NCBI RefSeq assembly: GCF_013087525.1
Contig: NZ_JABFCS010000001.1
Span: 3,162,001-3,226,000 of the forward strand
Source: Ramlibacter montanisoli
GTDB lineage: Bacteria; Pseudomonadota; Gammaproteobacteria; Burkholderiales; Burkholderiaceae_C
Length of the DNA stretch: 64,000 nucleotides
Direction: 5' to 3'
The position numbers and the translations under genes are program-made. The notes below the pieces were generated by a model. It worked only from the letters and a program-made list of their open reading frames with translations. It had not been told where the DNA came from and made no database searches. Shown one piece after another: positions 1 to 9,653 of the stretch (positions are counted from its first letter, which is position 1; each line of letters begins with the position of its first letter).

Positions 1-285
1 CTCCACCGTCATGGCGCTGCCGGAGGTGTTGAGGATGGACTGGATGCGATCACGCTCGGTGCGCAGGGCGACGACGTCCTCGCGCAGCTTGGAGAGCTCT
101 TCCTTGGCGGCGGTGTCCACGCCGGCGATCTCCTTGCCCTTCTCGAAGGCCCACAGGCTGATCGCGCCGCAGAAGCCCAGGACCACGGCGGCGGCGGCCC
201 ACTGCAGCGGCCAAGGCATGGCGTTGCGCACCTTCATCCTGGGCGAGCTGATCGTCAGTCTTCGCCTGAGCAGCTTGAATCGCAT
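1..285 (-). CDS. Partial membrane-anchored coiled-coil protein, DUF6776-like
   Basis: The first 95 codons are present and the gene runs off the left edge. The start ATG gives an Arg-rich N-terminus (MRFKLLRRRLTISSPRM), then one hydrophobic segment at about residues 24-46 (WPLQWAAAAVVLGFCGAISL), then a charged heptad-like region (AKEELSKLREDVVALRTERD) typical of a coiled coil. This points to a single-pass inner-membrane protein with a long coiled-coil domain. From memory, a DUF6776-type protein of this shape lies downstream of rpsI in Comamonadaceae; that match was not searched. A second in-frame ATG at 237 would lose the basic N-terminus, so the upstream start is preferred. The rpsI terminator separates it from the ribosomal genes. 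Function unknown. Confidence 0.6.
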   Translation of the reverse strand, partial: MRFKLLRRRLTISSPRMKVRNAMPWPLQWAAAAVVLGFCGAISLWAFEKGKEIAGVDTAAKEELSKLREDVVALRTERDRIQSILNTSGSAMTVE

Positions 286-385
286 GGATGAGGATGCTGC
301 CCAAAGAACAAGGGCGCAGCAAGTCCTGTCTTGTGCAGGTTTGTGTCGGACAGACACCCGTGCACGAAAAACCCGTCGCCCAATG

Positions 386-414
386 AACAAAGCCCGGCAG
401 GGCCGGGCTTTGTT
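386..414 (-). terminator. Rho-independent terminator of rplM-rpsI
   Basis: A perfect 12-bp inverted repeat (AACAAAGCCCGG, 5-base loop, CCGGGCTTTGTT) lies 18 bases after the rpsI stop. On the minus strand the stem ends in CTTTGTT, giving a short U-rich tail. The stem itself reads nearly the same on both strands. Confidence 0.8.
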
Positions 415-432
415 GGCAGGGCAGGCGCCGGA

Positions 433-825
433 TCAGCGCTTGGAGAACTGCTTGCGGCGGCGTGCGGAGTGCAGGCCGACCTTCTTGCGTTCCACCTCAC
501 GCGCGTCGCGCGTGACGAAGCCGGCTTGCGACAGCTGGGGCTTCAGGGTCGCGTCGTAGTCGATCAGCGCGCGGGTGATGCCGTGGCGCACCGCGCCGGC
601 CTGGCCGGACTCGCCGCCACCGTGCACGTTGCACTGGATGTCGAACGCTTCGGCGTTGCCGGTGAGCATCAGCGGCTGCTTGGCGATCATGATCGAGGTT
701 TCGCGGCCGAAGAACTCCTGGATGTCCTTGCCGTTGACCGTGATCTTGCCGGAGCCCTTCTTCAGGAACACGCGGGCGACGCTGGACTTGCGACGGCCGG
801 TGCCGTTGTTCCATTCACCAATCAT
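433..825 (-). CDS. rpsI: 30S ribosomal protein S9
   Basis: A 130-residue protein of normal S9 length. The family hallmarks are present: the [13 protein letters not shown]-terminal segment, [18 protein letters not shown], the [15 protein letters not shown] loop and the basic C-terminus RRRKQFSKR, which reaches the ribosomal P site in known structures. The start is set by [13 protein letters not shown], only 2 bases after the rplM stop, so translation is probably coupled. It forms the conserved rplM-rpsI operon and is followed by a strong terminator. No irregularities were seen. Confidence 0.99.
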   Translation of the reverse strand: MIGEWNNGTGRRKSSVARVFLKKGSGKITVNGKDIQEFFGRETSIMIAKQPLMLTGNAEAFDIQCNVHGGGESGQAGAVRHGITRALIDYDATLKPQLSQAGFVTRDAREVERKKVGLHSARRRKQFSKR

Positions 826-827
826 CT

Positions 828-1259
828 TCAGATCTCCAGGGGCTTCGGTTGCTGCGCCGTATGCGGATGCTCGCCACCGCCGTAGACCTTCAGCTTCTTG
901 ATCATGGCGTAGCCCAGCGGGCCCTTGGGCAGCATGCCCTTGACGGCCTTCTCGAGCGCGCGGCCGGGGTGCTTGGCCTGCATTTCCTTGAAGGTCTGCT
1001 GGCGGATGCCGCCGGGGTAGCCGGTGTGCCGGTAGTAAACCTTGTCGGTTTCCTTGTTGCCGGTGACACGCAGCTTGGATGCGTTGATGACGACGATGAA
1101 GTCGCCGGTGTCGACGTGAGGCGTGTAAATGGCCTTGTGCTTGCCGCGCAGTCGGAGGGCAGCTTCGCTGGCTACCCGTCCGAGCACCTTGTCGGTGGCG
1201 TCAATCACAAACCACTCGTGCTTCACGTCAGCGGGCTTGGCGCTGACAGTGGTGGTCAT
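828..1259 (-). CDS. rplM: 50S ribosomal protein L13
   Basis: A 143-residue L13, normal length. Diagnostic segments are [50 protein letters not shown] and the GMLPKGPLG motif. The reading frame stays open for 40 more codons upstream, but that extension is low-complexity and unrelated to L13. The start at [16 protein letters not shown] has a GAGAG-type ribosome binding site just upstream. First gene of the rplM-rpsI operon. Its upstream region contains an inverted-repeat element (1393-1477) shared with two other loci. Confidence 0.98.
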   Translation of the reverse strand: MTTTVSAKPADVKHEWFVIDATDKVLGRVASEAALRLRGKHKAIYTPHVDTGDFIVVINASKLRVTGNKETDKVYYRHTGYPGGIRQQTFKEMQAKHPGRALEKAVKGMLPKGPLGYAMIKKLKVYGGGEHPHTAQQPKPLEI

Positions 1260-1392
1260 AAGACTCTCGAGTACGGTTTGGCGGGCCCTTTTCCACGGTC
1301 GGTGTCCCTCTGGCGGGGATCTCTTAGGTGGGGTGAAAGCTTCCGTCGCGGGGCCACAATGCGCTGCGGAACCCGGCATTATAGCCGGAGAA

Positions 1393-1477
1393 GCCGGGGT
1401 TCGCTGGCGCTCACCGCCAGCCTACCCAGTGCCGCCCTGCTCCTGTAGGCTGGTGGTGAGCGCAAGCGAACCGCAGC
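1393..1477. repeat. Interspersed inverted-repeat element, copy A
   Basis: Left arm 1393-1425 (begins GCCGGGGTTCGCTGGCGCTC, ends CAGCCTAC) and right arm 1445-1477 (begins GTAGGCTGGTGGTGAGCGCA) are imperfect reverse complements around a 19-base spacer. The same arms recur at 5191-5272 and 34778-34898. This copy lies between divergent rplM and rlmJ, so it may sit in or near their promoters. It is the most diverged of the three copies. Confidence 0.8.
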
Positions 1478-1537
1478 GACCGCGTACCACCCAGAAGGAT
1501 GCTGCGCGCTTCGCGCGCCAGCTACCATCCACCCCCT

Positions 1538-2443
1538 ATGTTCAGCTACCGCCACGGCTTCCATGCCGGCAACCACGCCGACGTCCTCAAGCACATGGTG
1601 CTGATCGCGGTCGTGAAGCACATGACCGCCAAGCCGACGGCCCTGACCGTGGTGGACACCCACGCCGGGGCGGGACTGTACCGCCTGGACAGCGACTTCG
1701 CCGGCACCTCCGGCGAGGCCCTGGACGGCATCGTCAAGCTGCTGGCCAGCCCGCTGGCCGCGGAGCCGCCGCCGCTGGTGGCCGACTACCTGGAATTGGT
1801 CGCCAGCTTCAACCCCACCGGCCGGAAGACCAAGATCTATCCCGGCTCGCCCTTCGTGACGCAGGCCCTGCTGCGGACGGACCCGCGCGACAAGCTCTGG
1901 CTGTTCGAGCTGCACCCCACGGATGGCAAGCTGCTGGCCGGCCACGTCGACCAGATCGAGCAGAAGCGCCAGGTGGCACTCAAGCGCGAGGACGGCTTCG
2001 AGGGACTGCGGGCGCTGCTGCCGCCGCCCTCGCGCCGCGCCCTGGTGCTGATCGACCCGAGCTACGAGATCAAGACCGACTACACGCGGGTGGCGGCCTG
2101 CATCCAGGAGTCGCTGCGCAAGTTCGCCACCGGCACCTACATGGTCTGGTACCCGGTGATCCCGCGGCCGGAGGCGCACGAGCTCCCGCGCCGCCTGAAG
2201 ACCCTGGCCAACCAGGCCGGCAAGCCCTGGCTGCATGCCACGCTCAATATCGGCCAGTCGCCCGAGCGCGCCAACACGCACACGCCGGGCGAGACCCCGC
2301 CGCGGCAGGGCCTGACGGCCAGCGGGGTGTTCCTGGTCAATCCGCCGCACACGCTCAAGCCCGCCTTGCAGGAGGCGCTGCCGGCGGTGCTGGAAGTTCT
2401 GGGGCGCGGCCGGGGCCAGTCGCAGCTGGTCGAAGCCTCCTAG
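1538..2443 (+). CDS. rlmJ: 23S rRNA (adenine(2030)-N6)-methyltransferase RlmJ
   Basis: About 301 residues, slightly longer than the E. coli enzyme. The N-terminus MFSYRHGFHAGNHADVLKH is the RlmJ signature and fixes the start, although the frame is open 13 codons further upstream. The SAM-binding segment is VVDTHAGAGLY. The catalytic motif reads LIDPSYEIKTDY, where many homologues have DPPYE, so the second proline is serine here. FATGTYMVWYPV also matches the family. It methylates A2030 of 23S rRNA using S-adenosylmethionine. It is convergent with the CAP-domain gene, with only 2 bases between their stops. Confidence 0.95.
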   Translation: MFSYRHGFHAGNHADVLKHMVLIAVVKHMTAKPTALTVVDTHAGAGLYRLDSDFAGTSGEALDGIVKLLASPLAAEPPPLVADYLELVASFNPTGRKTKIYPGSPFVTQALLRTDPRDKLWLFELHPTDGKLLAGHVDQIEQKRQVALKREDGFEGLRALLPPPSRRALVLIDPSYEIKTDYTRVAACIQESLRKFATGTYMVWYPVIPRPEAHELPRRLKTLANQAGKPWLHATLNIGQSPERANTHTPGETPPRQGLTASGVFLVNPPHTLKPALQEALPAVLEVLGRGRGQSQLVEAS

Positions 2444-2445
2444 GC

Positions 2446-2936
2446 TCAGCGCCGCCCCAGCACCATCGTCCAGTAGGTCCCCACTGGCTGCCACGGCGGC
2501 CCACGCACGCGACGCCGACCTCGACGAACTTGGGATTCATCATGTTCTCGCAATGCGAGGGGCTGTCCAGCCAGCCGCGCACGGCGCTGGCGATGTCACG
2601 GTCGCCGCCGGCGAGGTTCTCACCGAGCAGCCGGTACTTGTAGTGCGCCGCGCTGGCCCGGTGCGCGATCTCGCGGCCTTCGGGGCTGCGGTGGTCGAAG
2701 TAGTTGCGGTGCGCCATGTCGCGCGAATGGGAGGCGGCGATGGATTGCAGGCTGCCCTGCCAGCGCAGCGGCGGCGCCGGCGGCATGCTGCGCCAGCCGC
2801 AGCGGTGGCCGGCCGCGCGCGCGGCATTGATGCGGCGCAGCGCCTCTTCGACCCGCACGCTGCACTGGGTGGCATAGCCTGCGGCCTGCACGCCGCAGGC
2901 CGCCACCGCCAGGGCGAGGACGGCGAGCGCCCTCAC
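2446..2936 (-). CDS. CAP-domain (SCP/PR1-like) secreted protein 1, frameshifted near its end
   Basis: The start is a GTG whose last bases overlap the stop of the upstream paralogue (GTGA). A hydrophobic N-terminus (VRALAVLALAVAACGVQA) suggests a signal peptide, possibly a lipoprotein through AAC. The CAP domain covers about residues 25-160: RINAARAAGHRC, NYFDHRSPEG, GENLAGG, CENMMNPKFVEVGVACV. A missing C in a C-run at 2479-2482 shifts the last 10 codons; the paralogue has one more C at the matching place. Restoring it gives a TYWTMVLGRR ending and 163 residues. Bacterial CAP proteins are mostly uncharacterised; a cell-envelope role is an inference. Confidence 0.75.
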
Positions 2937-3477
2937 TTGCGCGCCAGCACCATCGTCCAGTAGGTCCCCCACTGGGTGCCGGGTTGCGCGACGCACGCGA
3001 CCGCGACGTCGCCGAACTTGGCATCCATCAGGTTCTCGCAGTGCTCGGCGCTCTCCAGCCAGCCCTGCACCGCGTCGGCGATGCTGCTGTTGCCACCCGC
3101 GAGGTTCTCCCCACGCCGCGCCACTTGTAGCGGGCGGCGTCCACGCGCTCACCCACCGTGGTGCCGCTGGGGCTGCGGTGGTCGAAGTAGTTGCGCCGCG
3201 CCATGTCGCTGGAATGGCCGAAGGCGGCGGTATAGAGCTGCTGGTCCCATTTCAGCGGGGCAGCGGCCGGCATGTAGCGCGCGCCGCAGCGGCGGCCCGC
3301 GGCGCGTGCGGCATTGATGCGCTGCAAGGCCTCTTCGGCCCGCACGCCGCACTGGACGGGTCCCGCCCCCATCAAGGCGGTGTTGGGCGCGGGCGGCGGG
3401 TCTTCGTTGCGGCTGCAACCGGCCAGGCCTGCAACCAGGCATGCCAAACCGAAACAGGAGTAAAGCAATTTCCTCAT
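2933..3477 (-). CDS. CAP-domain lipoprotein 2, frameshifted
   Basis: The N-terminus MRKLLYSCFGLACLVAGLAGCSRNE carries a lipobox (LAGC), so lipid anchoring is likely. The CAP domain follows: RINAARAAGRRC, NYFDHRSPSG, GENLAGG, AEHCENLMDAKFGDVAVACV, TQWGTYWTMVLARK. One G is missing from a G-run at about 3108-3112, which separates the N-terminal part from GENLAGG onward. With that base restored the gene is 546 bases (181 residues). It is a tandem paralogue of the next gene, translationally overlapping it by 4 bases. The likely role is envelope-associated; substrate unknown. Confidence 0.75.
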
Positions 3478-3635
3478 CCATGCAGCCTGCCACGGGCCAC
3501 GGCCGAGTTGTGTCCGTTCGCAACGGGTCTGCGTGCCAGCCGCGTCGGGCGGACCGTGGCACCCTCTGCAGGCTGTCACAAAGCTGTGCAGCGGATACAA
3601 GCTCCGTTCCCGAAGCGCGGCGGCGGCGCCACACA

Positions 3636-4532
3636 ATGCCGCCGATGGAACTCCTCGAATCGCGCCCGGAGCTCTCGGTCGCCCTGGGCGGCCGCTGGGA
3701 AGTGCGCGCGCTGGGCAACAGCGCCTTCTGCGACACCTGGCAGGCCACGCAGGGCCGGATGAAGCTGTTCGTGAAGTCGGCGACGGACCGCTGCGGCGCG
3801 GGCATGCTGCGCGCCGAGGCCGATGGCCTGCGCGCGCTGGCCTCGACCGGCTGCATCCGCGTGCCGGAAGTACATGCGCTCAGCGACCTGCCCGGCGGCG
3901 GCGCCGCGCTGGCGCTCGAATGGCTGGACTTCGCCTGCCCCGATGCGGATTTCGGCAGGCGCTTCGGCCATGCCCTGGCCACCCTGCACGCGCAGCCCTG
4001 CCCGCTGGAGCCGGCGAGCTTCGGCTGGCGCGGCGACAACTACATCGGCGCCACGCCGCAGCGGAACACGCCGCTGCAGCCGGCGGGCCGGCTCGGCTGG
4101 CTGCAGTTCTTCTCGCGCGCGCGCCTGTGTGCCATGCGCGACCGGCTGCCGGAGGGCACCTCGGAGCTGCGCTACGCTGTGGATGCCGTGATCGAGGCAC
4201 TGCCCGGCCTGTTCGCCGACGGCTACATGCCGCGCCCGGCGCTGATCCACGGCGACCTGTGGCAGGGCAACTGGGACATGCTGGCAGATGGCTCGCCGGT
4301 CATCTTCGACCCGGCCGTGTCCTGCTCCGACCCGCAGGCCGAGATCGCGATGATGGAACTCTTCGGCAGTCCGCCGCGCGGATTCCGGCAGGCCTACGAG
4401 GAAGCGGGCGGCAGCTGGCCGACGCCGCAGCGCCTGCGCCTGTACCAGCTGTACCACCTCCTGAACCACGTGGTGCTGTTCGACGGCAGCTACCTGCAGC
4501 AGGCCTTGCGCGTCGCCCGCACGCTGGCTTGA
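3636..4532 (+). CDS. Fructosamine kinase family protein
   Basis: About 298 residues with a kinase-like fold. The catalytic loop HGDLWQGNW and the metal-binding segment IFDPAVSCSDPQAEIAMMELFG are the hallmarks of the fructosamine/ketosamine-3-kinase family. An N-terminal lysine (MKLFVK) matches the ATP-binding position. The start MPPMELLESRPEL was chosen because the open frame upstream shows no family similarity; a second ATG lies 3 codons in. Known members phosphorylate protein-bound or free ketoamines to reverse glycation. The bacterial substrate is not defined by the sequence. Confidence 0.9.
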   Translation: MPPMELLESRPELSVALGGRWEVRALGNSAFCDTWQATQGRMKLFVKSATDRCGAGMLRAEADGLRALASTGCIRVPEVHALSDLPGGGAALALEWLDFACPDADFGRRFGHALATLHAQPCPLEPASFGWRGDNYIGATPQRNTPLQPAGRLGWLQFFSRARLCAMRDRLPEGTSELRYAVDAVIEALPGLFADGYMPRPALIHGDLWQGNWDMLADGSPVIFDPAVSCSDPQAEIAMMELFGSPPRGFRQAYEEAGGSWPTPQRLRLYQLYHLLNHVVLFDGSYLQQALRVARTLA

Positions 4533-4589
4533 GCGCCGCGCGGTCGCAGGCCCGCGCTTTCGGGCATCATGCGCGTGCAAGGAGTGAGC

Positions 4590-5183
4590 ATGGAGCATCC
4601 CGATCCCGAAACCCCGGCCGGCACGGCCGAACCCCGCAACGCATTTCTCGAAGAGAAAGCCTTCAAGTCCCGCACGGTGCTGCTGTTCGGCGCCATCACG
4701 GACCAGTCCGCGGCCGACATCGCCCGGCGGCTGGTCGCGCTCGACGCCGATTCCGCGGCGCCCATCGACATGCTGGTGAGCTCGCCCGGCGGCCACCTGG
4801 AGTCGGGCGACGCGATCCACGACATCATCCGCTTCATCACCGCGCCGGTGAACATGATCGGCACCGGCTGGGTGGGCAGCGCCGCCACCCACCTGTACCT
4901 GTCCGTGCCCAAGGAGCGCCGCTTCTGCACGCCCAACACGCGCTTCCTGATCCACCAGCCTTCCGGCGGCGCGGGCGGCCCGGCGAGCGACATCGCGATC
5001 CACGCGCAGGAGATCATCAAGGCGCGCGAACGCATCGCCCGCACGATCTCGCGCGAGACCGGCCGGCCTCTGGACGGCGTGCTGGAGGACATCGAGCGCG
5101 ATCGCTGGCTGTCGGCGGAAGAGGCGATCGAATACGGCCTGGTCGGCCGCATCATCAACCACAAGACCGACATCAGGAAATGA
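4590..5183 (+). CDS. ClpP-family serine protease paralogue
   Basis: A 197-residue protein spanning a complete ClpP fold. The catalytic serine lies in GWVGSAATHL, the histidine in FLIHQPSGG and the acidic residue probably in LEDIERDRWLSAEEAIEYGLV, so the Ser-His-Asp triad appears intact. The start at 4590 is supported by AAGGAG five bases upstream; an ATG at 4569 lacks this. No clpX or tig neighbours are present, unlike the canonical clpP locus, so this is probably an accessory paralogue. It is followed by copy B of the inverted-repeat element. Confidence 0.88.
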   Translation: MEHPDPETPAGTAEPRNAFLEEKAFKSRTVLLFGAITDQSAADIARRLVALDADSAAPIDMLVSSPGGHLESGDAIHDIIRFITAPVNMIGTGWVGSAATHLYLSVPKERRFCTPNTRFLIHQPSGGAGGPASDIAIHAQEIIKARERIARTISRETGRPLDGVLEDIERDRWLSAEEAIEYGLVGRIINHKTDIRK

Positions 5184-5190
5184 ATCGGGA

Positions 5191-5272
5191 GCTGGGGTTC
5201 GCTTGCGCTCACCCCAGCCTACGAGTCCCGGCACCTGTGTAGGCTGGGGTGAGGCGCAGCCGAACCCCAGCG
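5191..5272. repeat. Interspersed inverted-repeat element, copy B
   Basis: Left arm 5191-5222 (GCTGGGGTTCGCTTGCGCTC then ACCCCAGCCTAC) and right arm 5239-5272 (GTAGGCTGGGGTGAGGCGCA then GCCGAACCCCAGC) form a long stem around a 16-base spacer. It lies between the convergent ends of the ClpP-like gene and metF, where the stem could act as a bidirectional terminator. Arms match the copies at 1393 and 34778. Confidence 0.88.
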
Positions 5273-5279
5273 CTTCGTT

Positions 5280-6107
5280 TCAGCAGCGCCCCAGCGCCTC
5301 GCACAGGTCCATCGTCGCCCTGGCCTGGTTCATCGTGTAGAAGTGCAGCCCGGGCACGCCCGCCGCGACCAGGCGCCGGCACAGGTCGGACACCACTTCC
5401 TGGCCGAAGGCCTTGATCGAGGCCGCGTCGTCGCCGTAGCTTTGCAGGCGCAGGCGGATCCAGCGCGGCACCTCGGCTCCGCACGCGTCCGAGAAGCGCA
5501 GCAGCTGGCTCGAGTTGGTGATCGGCATGATGCCCGGAACGATCGGCACCGTCACGCCGCGCCTGGCCGCCTCGTCCACGAAGCGGAAGTAGGAGTCCGC
5601 GTTGTAGAAGTACTGGGTGATCGCCGAGTCCGCGCCCGCCCGCACCTTGGTGACGAAGGCATCCATGTCGGATTGCGGGGTCTTCGCCTGCGGGTGCACT
5701 TCGGGGTAGCAGGCGACCTCGATGTGGAAGTCGCTGCCGCATTCGCTGCGGATATAGGCCACCAGGTCGCTCGCGTACTGGAACTCGCCGCCCATGCCGT
5801 AGCCGCTGGGCAGGTCGCCGCGCAGCGCCACGATGCGCTTGACGCCCATGGCCTTCAGTTGCGCGAGCTGGTCGCACACCTTGGCGCGCGTCGCGCCTAT
5901 GCACGAGAAGTGGCTGGCCGCGTCCACGCCCTCGGCGAGGATCTCGCTGACGGTGGTGAAGGTGCCGGCGTGGGTGGAGCCGCCCGCGCCGTAGGTGACC
6001 GAGCAGAACTCGGGCTTGAGGGCATAGAGCTGCTGGCGCGTGACGCGCAGCTTCTCGCTGCCTTCCGCCGTCTTGGGCGGGAAGAATTCCAGGCTGATGG
6101 GAAGCAT
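5280..6107 (-). CDS. metF: 5,10-methylenetetrahydrofolate reductase
   Basis: A 275-residue MetF of normal length. Diagnostic segments are SLEFFPPKT at the N-terminus, SVTYGAGGSTHAGT, ALRGDLPSGYG, ADSAITQYFYNAD and VPGIMPITN. The protein reduces 5,10-methylene-THF to 5-methyl-THF with a flavin cofactor, supplying the methyl group for methionine synthesis. The ATG overlaps the tlyA stop by one base (TGATG), which indicates translational coupling. With ahcY and tlyA it forms a methyl-cycle operon that is probably controlled by the SAH riboswitch upstream of ahcY. Confidence 0.97.
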   Translation of the reverse strand: MLPISLEFFPPKTAEGSEKLRVTRQQLYALKPEFCSVTYGAGGSTHAGTFTTVSEILAEGVDAASHFSCIGATRAKVCDQLAQLKAMGVKRIVALRGDLPSGYGMGGEFQYASDLVAYIRSECGSDFHIEVACYPEVHPQAKTPQSDMDAFVTKVRAGADSAITQYFYNADSYFRFVDEAARRGVTVPIVPGIMPITNSSQLLRFSDACGAEVPRWIRLRLQSYGDDAASIKAFGQEVVSDLCRRLVAAGVPGLHFYTMNQARATMDLCEALGRC

Positions 6108-6850
6108 CAATGGCCTCGGTTCTGTGCGTGGAGGAAGAATTCGCGGTTGCCGTCGCCGCCCGCGATCGGGCTGTCGTGCCAGCCGGTCACGGCCAGTCCG
6201 AGCGAGGCGCAGCCATCGCGCAGCCGCTGCTCCACCAGGGGATAGAGCGCGGGATCGCGCACGACACCGCCCTTGCCCACCTGCCCCGGCTGCAGCTCGA
6301 ACTGCGGCTTGGCAAGCATGAGCAGGTGGCCGCCCGGTTTCAGCAGCGGCGCCAGCGCGGGCAGCACCAGCGTGAGCGAGATGAAGGAGAGGTCGCCGGT
6401 CACCAGGTCGAACTCGCCGCCGACCTGCTCGCGCCGGAGATCGCGGGCGTTCAGCTTCTCGATCGCGACGACGCGCGGGTCGCGCCGCAACTTGCCGTGC
6501 AGCTGGCCGTGGCCGACGTCGACACCGGTCACCCGCGCGGCGCCGTGCTGCAGCAGGCAGTCGGTGAAGCCGCCGGTGGATTGGCCCACGTCGAGGCAAT
6601 TCCAGCCGGTGACGTCGAGGCCGGCCGCGCGCAAGGCGCCTTCCAGCTTCAGGCCGCCGCGCGAGACGTAGCGCGACTCCGCGGTGTCCAGCAGCTCGAT
6701 CCGCGCTGCGTCCGGCAGCTCGTCGCCGTTCTTGGCGACGCGCTTCCAGCCGGCGCCATCGAACCACTGCACGCCCGAGGCGATCAGCCGCTGCGCCTGC
6801 GAGCGGGAAACGGCGAGGCCGCGTTCGACGAGGAGCTGGTCGGCACGCAT
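6107..6850 (-). CDS. tlyA: TlyA-family rRNA 2'-O-methyltransferase (S4 domain)
   Basis: About 247 residues. An N-terminal S4 RNA-binding domain (MRADQLLVERGLAVSRSQAQ, residues about 1-60) is followed by a SAM-dependent FtsJ-like methyltransferase with motif I LDVGQSTGGFTDCLL and KLNARDLR, DLVTGDLSFISL and MLAKPQFE. SRGGLKLEGAL lies between the domains. TlyA proteins 2'-O-methylate 16S and/or 23S rRNA and some act as hemolysins in assays. The start at 6850 was chosen because the 17 codons upstream come from a repeat-like hairpin. It lies between ahcY and metF and so is co-transcribed with methyl-cycle enzymes. Confidence 0.92.
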   Translation of the reverse strand: MRADQLLVERGLAVSRSQAQRLIASGVQWFDGAGWKRVAKNGDELPDAARIELLDTAESRYVSRGGLKLEGALRAAGLDVTGWNCLDVGQSTGGFTDCLLQHGAARVTGVDVGHGQLHGKLRRDPRVVAIEKLNARDLRREQVGGEFDLVTGDLSFISLTLVLPALAPLLKPGGHLLMLAKPQFELQPGQVGKGGVVRDPALYPLVEQRLRDGCASLGLAVTGWHDSPIAGGDGNREFFLHAQNRGH

Positions 6851-6874
6851 GGCAAATGACTTCGCTGCGCTTCG

Positions 6875-6901
6875 ATGACAAATGACGAAGTCATTCGTCA
6901 T
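6875..6901 (-). other. Hairpin between ahcY and tlyA
   Basis: ATGAC-A-AATGAC, loop GAA, then GTCATT-C-GTCAT gives a near-perfect 12-bp stem 15 bases past the ahcY stop. No U-run follows on the minus strand, so it is more likely an mRNA processing or stabilising stem, or a weak attenuator, than a full terminator. A further GTCATT-type repeat lies beside it. Confidence 0.55.
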
Positions 6902-6915
6902 TCGTCATGCGCAGC

Positions 6916-8352
<1,437 letters not shown>

Positions 8353-8357
8353 GGTGG

Positions 8358-8396
8358 CTCCGGAACGTGAAGGTGGATCAGCCCACCCTTCCGGAG
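8358..8396 (-). promoter_or_regulatory. Ribosome-binding-site hairpin (riboswitch expression platform)
   Basis: CTCCGG at 8358-8363 and CCGGAG at 8391-8396 are inverted and would pair in the ahcY leader RNA. The 3' arm contains GGAG, the likely Shine-Dalgarno sequence, 5 bases from the ATG. Pairing would hide it, which fits translational ON control by the adjacent SAH aptamer. The mechanism is inferred. Confidence 0.55.
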
Positions 8397-8414
8397 GTCT
8401 CACCGCACGGAAAA

Positions 8415-8486
8415 GTGGGTGAGCGTCGTTGCATGGATAGCCGAGCCTCGCGTCCGTGGCTGGACGCTGCAACGCTCCTCGGTTGG
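8415..8486 (-). promoter_or_regulatory. S-adenosylhomocysteine (SAH) riboswitch
   Basis: On the minus strand the leader contains CCGAGGAGCGTTGCA, later GAGGCTCGGCTA and TGCAACGACGCTCACC, in the order and spacing of the SAH riboswitch known upstream of ahcY in beta- and gammaproteobacteria. GAGCG/CGCTC and TTGCA/TGCAA form the main helix, and CCGAG/CTCGG can form the pseudoknot. Binding of SAH turns on ahcY expression in characterised cases. It lies 63 bases upstream of the ahcY ATG. Confidence 0.9.
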
Positions 8487-8572
8487 CCGTGATTCTAAGC
8501 GAAAGCCCCGCCGGCAGCCCGGCGGCGGCGGCTATCGCCCCACGGCAACCGATGCAAAGGGTAAAAAGGGGC

Positions 8573-9646
8573 ATGCCTTCCGCCGGACCCCTCGCCCCGC
8601 CCATCGAGCCCATGCTCGCCAAGATCGCCGAGGCCCTGCCCTCGGAACCCGGCTTCCTGTTCGAGCCCAAGTGGGACGGCTTCCGGGCGCTGGTGTTCCG
8701 CGGCGCGGAGCAGACTTACCTGCAAAGCCGCGACCTGCGGCCGCTGAACCGCTACTTCCCCGAATTGGAGAAGGCGCTGCACGAGACCCTGCCCAAGGGC
8801 TGCGTGCTCGATGGCGAGATCGTCGTCGCCGGCCCGCGCGGCCTGGATTTCGACGCCCTGCAGCAGCGCATCCACCCCGCGCCTTCGCGCATCGCGCGGC
8901 TGTCGAAGGAGACGCCGGCCGGCTTCGTCGCCTTCGACCTGCTGGCCGCCGGCGGCAAGTCCACCATGGAACTGCCGCAGTCGGAGCGCCGGCTGCGGCT
9001 GGAGCGCCTGCTGGGCAAGCCCAAGCCGCCGCTGTATCTGACGCCGGTGACGCGCGACCGCGCCGAGGCGGAGCAATGGCTGGAGAAGTTCGAGGGCGCG
9101 GGCCTGGACGGCGTGATCGCCAAGCTGGAGACCGCGACCTACCAGCCGGGCAAGCGCGCGATGCTGAAGATCAAGCACGTGCGCAGCGCGGACTGCGTGG
9201 TGGCGGGCCTGCGCTGGTACAAGGACCGCGAGGACGCGGTCGGTTCGCTGCTGCTGGCACTTTATGATGAGGCCGGCGTGCTGCACCACGTGGGCGTGAC
9301 GTCCTCCTTCACGATGAAGGTGCGGGAGGAGTTGGCGAAGGAGCTCGCACCGCTGCAGACGGGCGTCGAGAGCCACCCCTGGCGCGACTGGGCCGGCGCC
9401 CAGGCCGGCGACGCGCAGCGCATGCCCGGCGCGCAGAGCCGCTGGAGCGGCGGCAAGGACCTCAGCTGGGTGCCGCTGCGGCCCGAGCGCGTGTGCGAGG
9501 TCAAGTACGACCACCTGCAGGGCGACCGCTTCCGGCACGCCGCGGTGTTCCTGCGCTGGCGGCCGGACAAGCCGGCGCAGGAGTGCCGTTACGACCAGCT
9601 GGAGGTGACGACGCCGTTCGCGCTGGCGAAAGTGTTCGGGGCCTGA
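8573..9646 (+). CDS. Stand-alone ATP-dependent DNA ligase (LigC/LigD-ligase type)
   Basis: 357 residues. The nucleotidyltransferase domain carries the catalytic lysine motif PKWDGFRAL near residue 30, then [22 protein letters not shown] and MLKIKH. An OB-fold domain follows, ending with a conserved [15 protein letters not shown] segment. An AAGGGG site just upstream supports the ATG at 8573. It lacks the polymerase and phosphoesterase domains of full LigD. A separate LigD-type polymerase gene lies 0.6 kb away on the other strand, so these may act together in end joining or gap filling. No Ku gene is in the window. Confidence 0.9.
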   Translation: MPSAGPLAPPIEPMLAKIAEALPSEPGFLFEPKWDGFRALVFRGAEQTYLQSRDLRPLNRYFPELEKALHETLPKGCVLDGEIVVAGPRGLDFDALQQRIHPAPSRIARLSKETPAGFVAFDLLAAGGKSTMELPQSERRLRLERLLGKPKPPLYLTPVTRDRAEAEQWLEKFEGAGLDGVIAKLETATYQPGKRAMLKIKHVRSADCVVAGLRWYKDREDAVGSLLLALYDEAGVLHHVGVTSSFTMKVREELAKELAPLQTGVESHPWRDWAGAQAGDAQRMPGAQSRWSGGKDLSWVPLRPERVCEVKYDHLQGDRFRHAAVFLRWRPDKPAQECRYDQLEVTTPFALAKVFGA

Positions 9647-9653
9647 GGAGGGA

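Noticed and set aside
1260-1379. Forty-codon N-terminal extension of rplM
   Set aside because: The extension has no L13 similarity; the family N-terminus and a ribosome binding site define the start at 1259.
2446-3477. Programmed frameshifting in the CAP genes
   Set aside because: Similar one-base breaks occur in many unrelated genes here, with no slippery heptamer plus structure evident; sequence error is simpler.
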